Positions 17,119 through 25,712 of a stretch of DNA of 64,000 nt are shown here, piece after piece. The number at the start of each line of letters is the position of its first letter. The stretch's first letter is position 1. Origin of the DNA: Nocardiopsis metallicus (GTDB lineage Bacteria; Actinomycetota; Actinomycetes; Streptosporangiales; Streptosporangiaceae); the NCBI RefSeq assembly GCF_014201115.1, contig NZ_JACHDO010000001.1, positions 1,426,001 to 1,490,000 of the forward strand, in the 5' to 3' direction. Below the pieces are notes generated by a model, which saw nothing but the letters and a program-made list of their open reading frames with translations, was not told where the DNA came from and made no database searches. The translations under genes and the position numbers were made by a program.

Positions 17119-17289
17119 ATGGGACGTCTTCTGCTCAGGGTCGCTGCGGGTGTCGCGGCCGTTATCGCCCTCTTCTGGCTGCTGTCGGTGATCATCGGCC
17201 TGCTGGTGTGGGTCGTCATGATCGCCCTGGTCGTCGGGGTCGTCTTCCTCGGCGTCCGGATGCTCGATTCGGAGTCCTCCGGCCGCTGA
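17119..17289 (+). CDS. Small membrane protein
   Basis: A 56-residue hypothetical protein made almost entirely of two hydrophobic helices (VAAGVAAVIALFWLLSVIIGLL and VWVVMIALVVGVVFLGVRML) followed by a short polar tail. The function is unknown; small proteins of this kind are often cell-envelope accessory proteins. It is 92 nt downstream of the NlpC/P60 gene and may have its own promoter. Confidence 0.6.
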   Translation: MGRLLLRVAAGVAAVIALFWLLSVIIGLLVWVVMIALVVGVVFLGVRMLDSESSGR

Positions 17290-17320
17290 CCGCTGCCCGG
17301 ATGTGCAGGAGGCAGGGTTT

Positions 17321-17510
17321 TCAGGAGATACGGGCGGCCACGGAGTCCACGGCCGCCCGTAGCGCTGTCCGAAACAGATGCGGTCTAGGCGCTCCGTACC
17401 CGATGACCAGCGCAGCCCTGTCGTCGCCGACGCCTTCCCGAAAGGCGGAGATCCCCTCCACGGCCAGACCGCGTCCGGCGGCCTCGGCGCACACGTCTTC
17501 CTCCTCGTCT
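17321..17510 (-). pseudogene. C-terminal remnant of a MocR/PdxR-type (GntR-aminotransferase) regulator
   Basis: The minus strand reads EAAGRGLAVEGISAFREG...AALVIGYGAPRPHLFRTALRAAVDSVAARIS-stop, which is the extreme C-terminus of the aminotransferase-like domain of MocR regulators (the family pattern is RGVxVEGLSxYR...LVLGYG). Only about 62 residues remain; everything upstream, including the winged helix, is missing. The remnant ends at about 17510, where the opposite strand turns into an MFS transporter that lacks its own N-terminus. The frame stays open on the minus strand to 18523, but that part is a shadow of the MFS gene. Confidence 0.65.
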
Positions 17511-18439
17511 ACCTGGGCGCGGACGGGCCTTGGCCGTACGCGGTGGGCGCCGTGGGTTTCGTGGTGGCCCAGACCGGGCTCGGCGCGGCCCGGCACGCCC
17601 TGGTCGCGGCGCAGGCGGCCCCCGAGCGCAGGGTGGCCGCCCGGGCGCTCATGCACACGCTGCTCAACGCCGGGATGGGCGCGGGCACGGTGGTCGGCGC
17701 CCTGGTGATGGCGCTGGACGTGCGGGCGGGCTATCTGGCCCTGTACGGTGCGGGCGCGCTGGTGGCGTTCGGCTGTGCTGTGCTTCTGGCCGGGCTGCCC
17801 AGCGAGCTCGACCGGCGCGGTGGCCAAGCCCGAGACCGGCGGGTGCTGGCCGCGCTGGCCGACGGTCGCCTGGTCGCCGTCACCGCGCTGACCTCGCTTC
17901 TGCAGTTGAGCATGCCCGTGCTGTCCGTGGTGCTGCTGCTCTGGCTGGCCACCCGCACCCAGGTCCCGATCTGGGTGGTGGCGGTGGCGCTGGGGCTCAA
18001 CACCGTTCTGGTGCTCCTGGCGCAACGGCCGTGGTCGGCACGGGTGGACTCGGACGCCTCGGCGGCCCGTTCGGCCTGGGTGGCCGCTGCGGTCCTGCCG
18101 GTGGCCTGCGTGATGTTCGGTGCCGGGGCACTCGGTGGCCCGGGCGCGGCGGCGGCCGTCGTACTGGCGGGCATCGTCCTGCTCACCCTGGGTGAGGTCG
18201 CGGTCGGCCCGCCCGCCTGGCACCTGGCGCTGCGCGAGGCGCCGGTCGAGCTCCAGGGCCGGTACCAGTCGGTGTTCGGCATGGCGGGTGCCCTGGCGCG
18301 CATCCTGGGCTCGGCGCTGGTACTGCCCCTGATCCTGTTCGCCGGTATCGCGGGCTGGGCGGTCCTGGGGGCGGTGATGTCGGCTGCCGCCGCCGGGTTG
18401 GCCCTGCTGGCCCGGCGCTCCTGTAGGGCGTCGCGGTGA
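17378..18439 (+). pseudogene. MFS transporter missing its N-terminal helices
   Basis: The open frame encodes 353 residues, but transporter-like sequence begins only at about residue 40 (VFLLVYLGADGPWPYAVGAV, base about 17495). From there about 10 hydrophobic segments follow, with AAPERRVAARALMHTLLNAGMGAGTVVGAL in the middle, as expected for helices 3-12 of a drug-type MFS protein. Helices 1-2 and the loop carrying motif A are missing. The first 40 residues read antisense across the MocR remnant. It is therefore a 5'-truncated gene, unlikely to make a working transporter. Its stop overlaps the region before the glycosyltransferase. Confidence 0.65.
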
Positions 18440-18504
18440 CGAGGCTTCGGGCGCGCCACGCGGATCCAGCGGGGCGGAACTCACTCTCTGTGGGGAAACA
18501 TCGC

Positions 18505-18524
18505 TATAGTGACTCTGTGTCACT
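18505..18524 (+). promoter_or_regulatory. -10 element and palindrome at a leaderless start
   Basis: TATAGT (18505-18510) sits exactly 7 nt before the GTG at 18517, predicting a leaderless mRNA. Overlapping it, AGTGAC (18508-18513) and GTCACT (18519-18524) form a perfect 6-bp inverted repeat with a 5-nt spacer centred on the start codon, a plausible operator. No good -35 hexamer is visible. Confidence 0.45.
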
Positions 18525-20268
18525 GAATAAGCACGTAGGGTCTCATGTTGACGGGGTGTCGCACCGTGGCCGGGTGGAACGGGTCACCGCCCGCGTCTTC
18601 CGCAACGACTGGAGCGCGCTGACACCCCCCGCCACCGGACGCTGGACGCCGGAGCTCAGCGTCAGCGTCATCATCCCCGCCCGCGGCGGCCAGGACCGGC
18701 TGAACCTGGCCCTGGCCTCGCTGTCCGCCCAGACCTACCCCGAGCAGCTCTTCGAGGTCGTGGTCGTCGACGACCACTCCGTGCCCGCCCTGACACTCCC
18801 CGAACACCGACCACGGCGCTGCCGAGTGGTCAGTGCGCCCGACGGCGGCTGGGGCGCCGGATACGCCCGCGCCTACGGCGCGCACTCCAGTACCGGCGAC
18901 ATCCTGATGTGGATGGACGCCGACATGATCGCCTGCCCCGAGTTCGTCGAGGCCCAGGCCCGCTGGCACCACGTCCACGCCGAGTGCGTCACCCTCGGCC
19001 GCGTCCGCTTCTCCGCCACCGAACCCCGAGGGCCCGAGGAGCTCCTGGCCGCTGCCCGCTCCGGCGACCTGTACCGCGACCTGGACACCGGAGGGCGCCA
19101 CAACTGGATCGAGCGCCTCCTCGCCCAGAGCGACTACCTGCGCGACGCCGACCACCTCGGCTTCCACGCCTACCTGGGTGCCGCGGCCGCCGTGCGGCGC
19201 AGCCTCTACGAGGCCGCCGGGGGTGTGGACCCCGACCTGGACCTGGGGCAGGACACCGAGTTCGGCTACCGGCTCTGGCAGGCCGGGGCCGTCATGGTCC
19301 CCGAGCGCGCCGCCACCGCCTGGCACGTGGGCCCGGCCTCGACCGCCCGCACCCGCCTACCCTCGGAACGCTTCCGTACCGAGGTCCTGGCCGAACTCAT
19401 GCCGCACCCGCACGCCTATCGCGAACGGGTCCCCGAACCGCGCCGTCGCACCCCGCTGGTGCACGCCGTGGTGGACGTGTCCGGAGCTCCCTACAACTTG
19501 GTCCGCGGCTGTGTGGATCGGCTGTTGGGCGGAACCGAGACCGATCTGACCGTGACCCTGGTCGCCGACTGGGAGGGCGTCGAGGCGGCCGCCGGGGGAT
19601 GCGAGGGACCGAAGCTCGACCTGCGCCTGGTTCAGGCCAACTACCTGCGCGAACCCCGAATCTCCTTCGCCTCCGCCGCGCCCAGGACCGGCTTCCCCTC
19701 ACCCTTCCTCCTCCAGGTCCCGGTCGCCTGGGGGGTGGGCGAACTGGCCCTGTCCCGCCTGCTGGCCAGCGCCGAACGCGCCCGGGCCGGGCTCACCGAA
19801 CTCTTCCTCGCGGCCTCGCCCACCCGCGACGCCGGGGTCCGGCTGTGGCGCACCCGTGCCCTGGCCCGCGCCATGCGGGTGTGCGGGGACGAGGAGGACC
19901 TGGCCGACGTGGTCGCCGAGCTGCACGGCCGCTACCGGATCCACGGTGGCGAGGGCACGCTCATCGACCTCACCCTGCACCGTTCGGTCCCGCCTCCGCC
20001 CCGCGCGGCACTCAGGTCGGAGAACTCTGAACGGGCCGTGCCGGGCACCGAGGGTGTCCGGCACGAGGGCGCCCGATCCGAGGAGAACGGTTTCACGCGG
20101 GGCTCTGTCGAAGGCGCTGACGAAAGTGCCGATCAGGAGGCACGGCCGCGGCGGCGGGGACTGCGCGCCCGGCTGCGTTCACTGTGGCACCGCGCCTGCC
20201 GGGCCTGCGGGCGGGAGATGCCCGACGAGGCGGACGGGCAGAGCCGGACCTGGGGGTCCGACCGCTGA
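18517..20268 (+). CDS. Glycosyltransferase family 2 protein
   Basis: A protein of about 583 residues with a GT-A fold. The N-terminal half carries LSVSVIIPARGGQDRLNLALASLSAQTYP, VVVVDDHS, the DxD-like metal motif MWMDADMI, and DLDLGQDTEFGYRLWQAG (catalytic acidic and QxxRW-like region). The second half has no motif I recognise; the C-terminus is very basic with CRACG. No membrane segments are seen, so it is probably cytoplasmic and transfers a sugar to an unknown acceptor. The GTG at 18517 is chosen from the promoter position; the frame is open to 18436, and a start some 30 codons downstream is possible. Confidence 0.8.
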   Translation: MSLNKHVGSHVDGVSHRGRVERVTARVFRNDWSALTPPATGRWTPELSVSVIIPARGGQDRLNLALASLSAQTYPEQLFEVVVVDDHSVPALTLPEHRPRRCRVVSAPDGGWGAGYARAYGAHSSTGDILMWMDADMIACPEFVEAQARWHHVHAECVTLGRVRFSATEPRGPEELLAAARSGDLYRDLDTGGRHNWIERLLAQSDYLRDADHLGFHAYLGAAAAVRRSLYEAAGGVDPDLDLGQDTEFGYRLWQAGAVMVPERAATAWHVGPASTARTRLPSERFRTEVLAELMPHPHAYRERVPEPRRRTPLVHAVVDVSGAPYNLVRGCVDRLLGGTETDLTVTLVADWEGVEAAAGGCEGPKLDLRLVQANYLREPRISFASAAPRTGFPSPFLLQVPVAWGVGELALSRLLASAERARAGLTELFLAASPTRDAGVRLWRTRALARAMRVCGDEEDLADVVAELHGRYRIHGGEGTLIDLTLHRSVPPPPRAALRSENSERAVPGTEGVRHEGARSEENGFTRGSVEGADESADQEARPRRRGLRARLRSLWHRACRACGREMPDEADGQSRTWGSDR

Positions 20269-20491
20269 CGGGCAGGTGGGGGTTGTGAGCTGTTCCGTGG
20301 TTCATCGACGAACATCTACTCCTGATCATCGCGGATCACCGCCGTGCGTGCCCGCCGAGACCAAGGGTGGAGACCTGGGCCCTCGGCCCGGGGAGAAAAG
20401 GTCGGCGGGTTGTCGTATTCGGCGCGCACGCCCCCGACCGGCCCGCCAGCGTTTGATCTCGAACACCTGAGCGACCAGTGTCGGGGAGGGG

Positions 20492-21590
20492 GTGAACCCT
20501 GTGAACACGACCATCGAACCGCACCCCGAGCAGCAGCCAGAACCTGAGAAGAAGCAGAAGAAGCGGGTCAGGCGAGGGTTCGAGCCCCGCCCCGGGCACG
20601 TGGTCCAGGCGTTCGTGTTCGCTCTGGACCCCGGAGCCCGAACCGAGCAGCGGTCGCGCTCGCACTGCGGGGCTGCTCGGGCGGCCTATGCCTGGGCTAT
20701 CTCCCACGTGCTCGCCTCTTGGGAGCAGCGCAGGGCCGAGGCCTCCTACGGCATCGCCGAGGACGACCTCACCCCCCTGGCGTTCGTGGTCGCTGCCGAG
20801 CCCGCGCAAGGCGTTCAACGCGACCAAGCACACCGACCCCAGGTTCGCCGGGTGGTGGGCGGAGCACTCCAAGGTGGCCTACAACACCGGCCTGGCCAGC
20901 GCGGCCGCGGCGTTCGACGCCTACACCCAGTCCAAACGGGGCGAACGCCAGGGCCCCGGATGGGCAAGCCGCGCCGTAAGCCCAAGCATCGCTCCCTGCT
21001 GGCCTGCCGGTTCACCACCGGGGCCATCCGGTTGGAGGGCGAACCTACGCGAGGACGCCCTCCACCAGCTCACCACCAGCCTGGCCCGGGAGTACGGGAC
21101 GGTGGCGGTGGAGGATCTGAACGTGGCCGGGATGGTCAGGAACCGGCGTCTGGCCCAACATATCGCCGACGCCGGTTTCGGCCAGATCCGCCGTCAGCTG
21201 GACTACAAGTCCCGCTGGGGTGGTGGGTGTTTGATCGTGGCGGACCGGTGGTTCGCCAGCAGTAAGACCTGCTCGGGGTGCGGCGCGGTGAAAGCCAAGC
21301 TGGGCCTGCACGTCCGGGGGTTCGACTGCGACGCGTGTCCCCTGGTGTTGGACCGGGACGTCAACGCCGCACGCAACCTCGCCCAACTGGCGCAGAGCAT
21401 GAGTAATACCGGTACCGGAGTGGCCGGAGACCGGGGAGCGCGAGCTCCGAAACCCCGTGGAGCCGACCGTAGGACCCGCACCACCCGCCCTGGTCGTAAG
21501 ACCGGGGTGGGGCGGGCTGGTGGTGCGACACCGCGCAAGCGGAAGGAAGCGGGAGACCGTCCTCGGGGCACCCAACCGAGGTTGTGGTGA
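20492..21590 (+). pseudogene. Degenerate TnpB (IS200/IS605 family), frameshifted and internally deleted
   Basis: TnpB is the RNA-guided nuclease of IS605-type elements. Sequence homologous to TnpB starts at a GTG (20492) behind GGGGAGGGG, with HCGAARAAYAWAISHVLASWEQRRAEASYGIAEDD in one frame. An extra C in the run at 20772-20777 shifts to a second frame (KAFNATKHTDPRFAGWW); about 20945-20965 shifts back; near 21040 a junction removes the middle of the protein, including the RuvC-I aspartate region. The C-terminal part (TVAVEDLNVAGM with the RuvC-II Glu, CSGCG...CDAC zinc finger, DRDVNAARNLAQ with the RuvC-III Asp) is intact. No tnpA is adjacent. Confidence 0.85.
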
Positions 21591-21840
21591 CACCAGCACG
21601 GACCTTCCGGGCAGAAATGTTCGGGATGCCGATGTTAGACGACAGACCCAGCAACGGAAGACACCGACCACTGCGGGCGGACCCCGCCACGCAGCACGGC
21701 ACGCGCCGGGAGAACAGCACCGAGCGCGACGCGGTCAGTGCGTAAGGTACTCGATCGCAAGCGTGAAACGGGCGCGCCACCGCTGTGACGCGCCCGAAGA
21801 TCCTGCCTCCGGCGGGTGATTCACCCCCGCCGGAGCCGCA

Positions 21841-22980
21841 TCAGGAACCGATCGCCTCGATGGAGGCCAGCAGCTCGGCGCGCAGGGCGTCGTTGACCGG
21901 GGTCGAGTCGGTCTCCTCGGAGACCTCGGCCTGGCCCTCCTCGCTCACCACGTACTTCAGGAACGCCTTGACCCGCTCGGCCTCCTTCTCCTCCGGGTAG
22001 TCCAGGCACACCGTCTCGTAGCTGACCAGCACCATCGGGTAGCTGCCCGGCTCGGTGGTGCCGTAGTCCAGCTCCAGGGCCAGGTCGAACTCGTTGGTGT
22101 TCTCCTCGCGGCGCGGGGAGTCTGCCACGACCCTGGCGGCCGCTTCGGGGGAGATGTCGACGAACTCCCCGCCCACGCCGATGCTCGCGGTCGACAGACC
22201 GTGCAGGTGGGACATCTCCACGTATCCGATGGCGCCCTCGGCCCGCGAGACCGTGTCGGCGATACCGCTGTTGCCCTGCGCGGACTCACGCGGGGTGATC
22301 GGCCACTGCCCGTCGGACTCGTGCGGCCAGGAGTCGGGGGCGGCCTCGGCCAGGTACTGGGTGAAGTTCTTCGTCGTGCCGGAGTCGTCGGCCCGGTTGA
22401 CCGGTGTGATCGCCAGGTCCGGCAGGTCCAGTTCGGGGTTGTCCTCGGCGATCTCCGGATCGTCCCAGCGGGTGATGTCCTGGCCGAAGATCCGCGCCAG
22501 GGTGTCCGGGCGCAGGTTGAGCTGCTCGACGCCCTCCAGGTTGAACACCACCGCGATCGCCACGATGTAGGCGGGCAGGTTGATGGTGTCGGAGCCGTCG
22601 CAACGCGCCAGGGCGTCGGCGTTCTCCTCGGGATCCATCGCCGCGTCGGTTCCGGCGAAGGTCACCGCACCGTCGATGAACTGGTTGCGGCCACCGCCCG
22701 AACCGATCGAGTCGTAGTAGATGCGCGCGTCATCGCAGGCCGACTGGTAGCCCGCGATCCACGTCGTCATCGCGTTCTCCTGCGCGCTGGACCCGGAGCC
22801 GTGCAGGCTGCCCGAGAAGCACTCCAGGTCGTCGGGGACGGCCGGGCCCGAGCCCTGGACGGCGTCGTCGCTGCCACAGGCCGTGGTCGCCAGCAGAAGC
22901 CCGGCCAGCGCGGCCGAGGCCGCACCCCGGTAGGCGCTCGAGCGGTCCTTGGTGCGGGTGTGCTTGTTGGACGGGAGCAC
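21841..22980 (-). CDS. pstS: Phosphate ABC transporter substrate-binding lipoprotein
   Basis: A 379-residue PstS. A signal peptide with lipobox LLLATTACG anchors it outside the membrane. Phosphate-site motifs follow: LHGSGSSAQENAM, DSIGSGGGRNQFIDGAVTFAGTDAAM, and VNRADDSGTTKNFTQYL, all typical of PstS. The start is the GTG at 22980, with AAGGGGA 13 nt before it; an ATG at 23019 is the alternative. A strong PHO box lies about 170-220 bp upstream. pstC/A/B, normally directly downstream, are absent; the next sequence is a TnpB relic, so the permease must be elsewhere or lost. Confidence 0.92.
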   Translation of the reverse strand: MLPSNKHTRTKDRSSAYRGAASAALAGLLLATTACGSDDAVQGSGPAVPDDLECFSGSLHGSGSSAQENAMTTWIAGYQSACDDARIYYDSIGSGGGRNQFIDGAVTFAGTDAAMDPEENADALARCDGSDTINLPAYIVAIAVVFNLEGVEQLNLRPDTLARIFGQDITRWDDPEIAEDNPELDLPDLAITPVNRADDSGTTKNFTQYLAEAAPDSWPHESDGQWPITPRESAQGNSGIADTVSRAEGAIGYVEMSHLHGLSTASIGVGGEFVDISPEAAARVVADSPRREENTNEFDLALELDYGTTEPGSYPMVLVSYETVCLDYPEEKEAERVKAFLKYVVSEEGQAEVSEETDSTPVNDALRAELLASIEAIGS

Positions 22981-23060
22981 GCTGCTTCTATCCCCTTCGT
23001 CGGTGTCGGTGGTCCTCATTGTCTTCGGCGCTCGCCACCTGTTTCCGGCGCGTTGTCGCT

Positions 23061-23096
23061 GGTAATGGAACACCGCCGAAGAATTTAACCATTACC
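23061..23096. repeat. Inverted repeat in the pstS leader
   Basis: GGTAATGG (23061-23068) and CCATTACC (23089-23096) form a perfect 8-bp inverted repeat 20 nt apart between the PHO box and the pstS start. It lies in an AT-rich patch that probably contains the pstS -10 region or the transcribed leader, so it may be an operator or an RNA hairpin. Confidence 0.4.
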
Positions 23097-23151
23097 GGAC
23101 GACCTTCCCCAACGCGGGTGTGTGCGGAACCGGACGCGTCCGTGGCGCACC

Positions 23152-23202
23152 GGGGGACGTCAGGTGGACAGCAGGTGAACGAGGAGTTTTCCGCCGGTGA
23201 AG
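23152..23202 (-). promoter_or_regulatory. PHO box (PhoP-binding direct repeats)
   Basis: On the minus strand, upstream of pstS, units matching the actinomycete PHO-box heptamer GTTCACC occur at exact 11-bp steps: CTTCACC (23202-23196), one degenerate step, GTTCACC (23180-23174), GTCCACC (23169-23163) and GTCCCCC (23158-23152). The direct-repeat geometry and position in front of pstS make phosphate-starvation control by PhoP very likely. The box also lies about 100 bp before the divergent treY start. Confidence 0.82.
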
Positions 23203-23302
23203 GTTGCCGGGAGGGTCGGCCGGCGGCGGGTCGGAGACGGTCGCGCACGAGTGGCCCGGCCCATGCATGACACGCCGAACCGGCGGGCACGGACCCTGCG
23301 TG

Positions 23303-25654
23303 ATGAGTGCGCACACTATCTCCGCGAACGGCCCCCAGCCGCCCACGTCGACCTACCGGCTGCAGCTACGACCCGGTTTCGGCTTGGCCGAGGCGGCCGA
23401 TCTGCTCGACCACCTGCACCGGCTGGGGGTGGGTGCCGTGTACCTGTCACCGATCCTCACCGCGACCCCGGGCTCCGACCACGGCTACGACGTGGCCGAT
23501 CCCACACGGGTCTCCGAGGCGCTGGGCGGGGAACGGGCCCACGCCGACCTCGCCGCACGCGCGCACGCCCTCGGCATGGGGGTGGTCGTCGACATCGTGC
23601 CCAACCACATGTCCGTGGCCCGCCCCGACGCCAACCCCTGGTGGTGGGACGTCCTCGAACACGGCCGCGACTCCGTCTACGCGCGCTGCTTCGACGTGGA
23701 CTTCGACTCCGGACCCGTCCTGGTGCCGGTCCTGGGCGACGACGGCGACGACGGACGCGCGGCCCTGGGCGAGCTCACCCTAGCCGACGGCCACCTGGTC
23801 TACTTCGACAAACGCTTCCCCCTGGCCCCGGGCACCTTCACCCCCGGCGACAGCGCGGCCCAGGTGCACGAACGCCAGCACTACCGGCTGGTCTCCTGGC
23901 GGCGCGGCGACAGCCAACTCAACTACCGCCGCTTCTTCGACGTCGACCACCTCGCCGCCGTACGGGTCGAGGAGCCCGGGGTCTTCGACGCCGCCCACGC
24001 CGAGATCCTGCGCTGGGCCGAGGAGGGCCGCGCCGACGGGCTGCGGGTGGACCACGTCGACGGACTCAGCGACCCCGGCGGCTACCTGCGCCGCCTCGCC
24101 GAACGCTTCCCCGGATGGATCGTGGTCGAGAAGATCCTCGCCCCCGGCGAGACCCTGCCCGCCTCCTGGCCGGTCGCCGGAACCACCGGCTACGACGCCC
24201 TGCGCACCGTCTGCGGGGTCTTCGTCGACCCCGACGCCGAACCCGTCCTGACCGCCCTGGCCCGCGAACACGGAGTGCCCACCGACATCGCCGCCGTCGA
24301 CCACCAGGCCCGCTCACACGCCGCCAACGAACTGCTGCGCGCCGAGGTGCGCCGGATCGCCGCGCTGCTGCCCGCATCGGAGCACACCGAGGAGGCCGTG
24401 GCCGAACTCCTCGCCTCCTTCGACGTCTACCGGTCCTACCTGCCCGAGGCCGAACCCGCCTGGGCGCGCGCGGTGCGCACCGCCGCCGAACGCCGCCCCG
24501 ACCTGGAGGCGACCCTCAAGACCCTCGACCGCACCGTCCGCGAGGACCCGCACGGCGAACTCGCCCGCCGCGTCCAGCAGACCAGCGGCATGGTCGTGGC
24601 CATGGGTACCGAGAACACCGCCTTCTACCGCAACACCCGCTACACGGCGCTCAACGAGGTGGGCGGCGACCCCGCGGAGTTCGGGGTGGGCGTGTCCGCC
24701 TTCCACGAGGCCAACCTGCACCGCGAGGCGGCCGAACCGCACACCATGACCGCGCTGTCCACCCACGACACCAAACGCTCCGAGGACGTGCGCGCCCGCC
24801 TGGCGGTGCTCTCCGAGATCCCCGGAGACTTCGCCGATGCCGTGCGCCGCTGGAGCGCACGGGTCCCGCTGCCCGAACCGTCACTGGACCTGCTCGGCTG
24901 GCAGACCCTCCTGGGCGCCTGGCCGATCAGCGACGAGCGCCTGGTGGAGTACCTGCTCAAAGCCGCCAGGGAGGCCCGCCTGGGCACCTCCTGGACCGCA
25001 CAGGACCCCGACTTCGAGGACCGTATCCGCGCCTGGCCCGGACAGCTGCGCGCCGACGCCGACCTGTACGCCGAGATCAGGGCGGTGGCCGAGTCCCTGG
25101 ACCGGCCGGGGTGGAGCAACTCCCTGGGCCAGAAGGCCGTCCAACTGCTGGGCCCGGGCGTGCCCGACGTCTACCAGGGCACCGAACTGTGGGACCTGTC
25201 CCTGGTCGACCCGGACAACCGCAGGCCGGTCGACCACGGCAGGCGCGCCGAACTCCTGGACCGGATCGAGCGGGGCTGGCGCCCGCCGGTGGACGCCAGC
25301 GGAGCCGCCAAACTCCACCTGGTCCGCACCTGCCTGCGCGCCCGCGCCGAACTGCGCCCCAGCGGCTACCTGCCGCTGGCCGCCGAGGGGGCCGGCGCCG
25401 AACACGCCCTGGCCTTCGCCCGCACCGCCCGGGGTTCGCGCGAACCCGCGCTGGCGGTGGTGGCCACCCGGCTGCCGGTGACCCTGGCCGACGCGGGCGG
25501 CTGGGGTGAGACGGTACTGCCGCTGCCGCCGGGGGAGTGGACCGACCGCCTCACCGGCCGCACCCTGGCGCCTGAGCGCATGGACGGCCTGGTCACCGCC
25601 CATCTGGCCGAGCTGCTCGACCGCTACCCGGTGGCGGTCCTGGTCAGGAGGTGA
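23303..25654 (+). CDS. treY: Maltooligosyl trehalose synthase
   Basis: A 783-residue GH13 enzyme that isomerises the reducing-end alpha-1,4 bond of maltooligosaccharides to alpha-1,1, yielding maltooligosyltrehalose. TreY features: STYRLQLRPGFG at the N-terminus, YLSPILTATPGSDHGYDVADP, VVDIVPNHMS, DGLRVDHVDGLSDP with the catalytic Asp, IVVEKIL with the catalytic Glu, MTALSTHDTKRSEDVRARL, and VPDVYQGTELWDLSLVDPDNRR. The ATG at 23303 (MSAHTISANGP) is where homology begins; the frame is open upstream to 23204 across the PHO box. Its partner treZ lies at 29790, separated by an inserted element. Confidence 0.95.
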   Translation: MSAHTISANGPQPPTSTYRLQLRPGFGLAEAADLLDHLHRLGVGAVYLSPILTATPGSDHGYDVADPTRVSEALGGERAHADLAARAHALGMGVVVDIVPNHMSVARPDANPWWWDVLEHGRDSVYARCFDVDFDSGPVLVPVLGDDGDDGRAALGELTLADGHLVYFDKRFPLAPGTFTPGDSAAQVHERQHYRLVSWRRGDSQLNYRRFFDVDHLAAVRVEEPGVFDAAHAEILRWAEEGRADGLRVDHVDGLSDPGGYLRRLAERFPGWIVVEKILAPGETLPASWPVAGTTGYDALRTVCGVFVDPDAEPVLTALAREHGVPTDIAAVDHQARSHAANELLRAEVRRIAALLPASEHTEEAVAELLASFDVYRSYLPEAEPAWARAVRTAAERRPDLEATLKTLDRTVREDPHGELARRVQQTSGMVVAMGTENTAFYRNTRYTALNEVGGDPAEFGVGVSAFHEANLHREAAEPHTMTALSTHDTKRSEDVRARLAVLSEIPGDFADAVRRWSARVPLPEPSLDLLGWQTLLGAWPISDERLVEYLLKAAREARLGTSWTAQDPDFEDRIRAWPGQLRADADLYAEIRAVAESLDRPGWSNSLGQKAVQLLGPGVPDVYQGTELWDLSLVDPDNRRPVDHGRRAELLDRIERGWRPPVDASGAAKLHLVRTCLRARAELRPSGYLPLAAEGAGAEHALAFARTARGSREPALAVVATRLPVTLADAGGWGETVLPLPPGEWTDRLTGRTLAPERMDGLVTAHLAELLDRYPVAVLVRR

Positions 25655-25712
25655 GTACCGGGGTCGGTGCCGGTGAGCGGTGCGGGTGGGCGCCGGTAGG
25701 CTGACCGCGATC

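Noticed and set aside
17329-17361. TACGGGCGGCC inverted repeat as a terminator
   Set aside because: The repeat lies within the surviving coding sequence of the MocR remnant (AAVDSVAARIS), so it is better explained as part of that gene.
20492-21590. TnpB relic as a functional nuclease-dead TnpB-like repressor (TldR)
   Set aside because: Two frameshifts upstream of the deletion break the reading frame, so no full-length dead TnpB can be made.
23197-25509. A 770-residue plus-strand frame inside treY
   Set aside because: It is an alternate-frame shadow of treY, almost entirely R, P, G and H.
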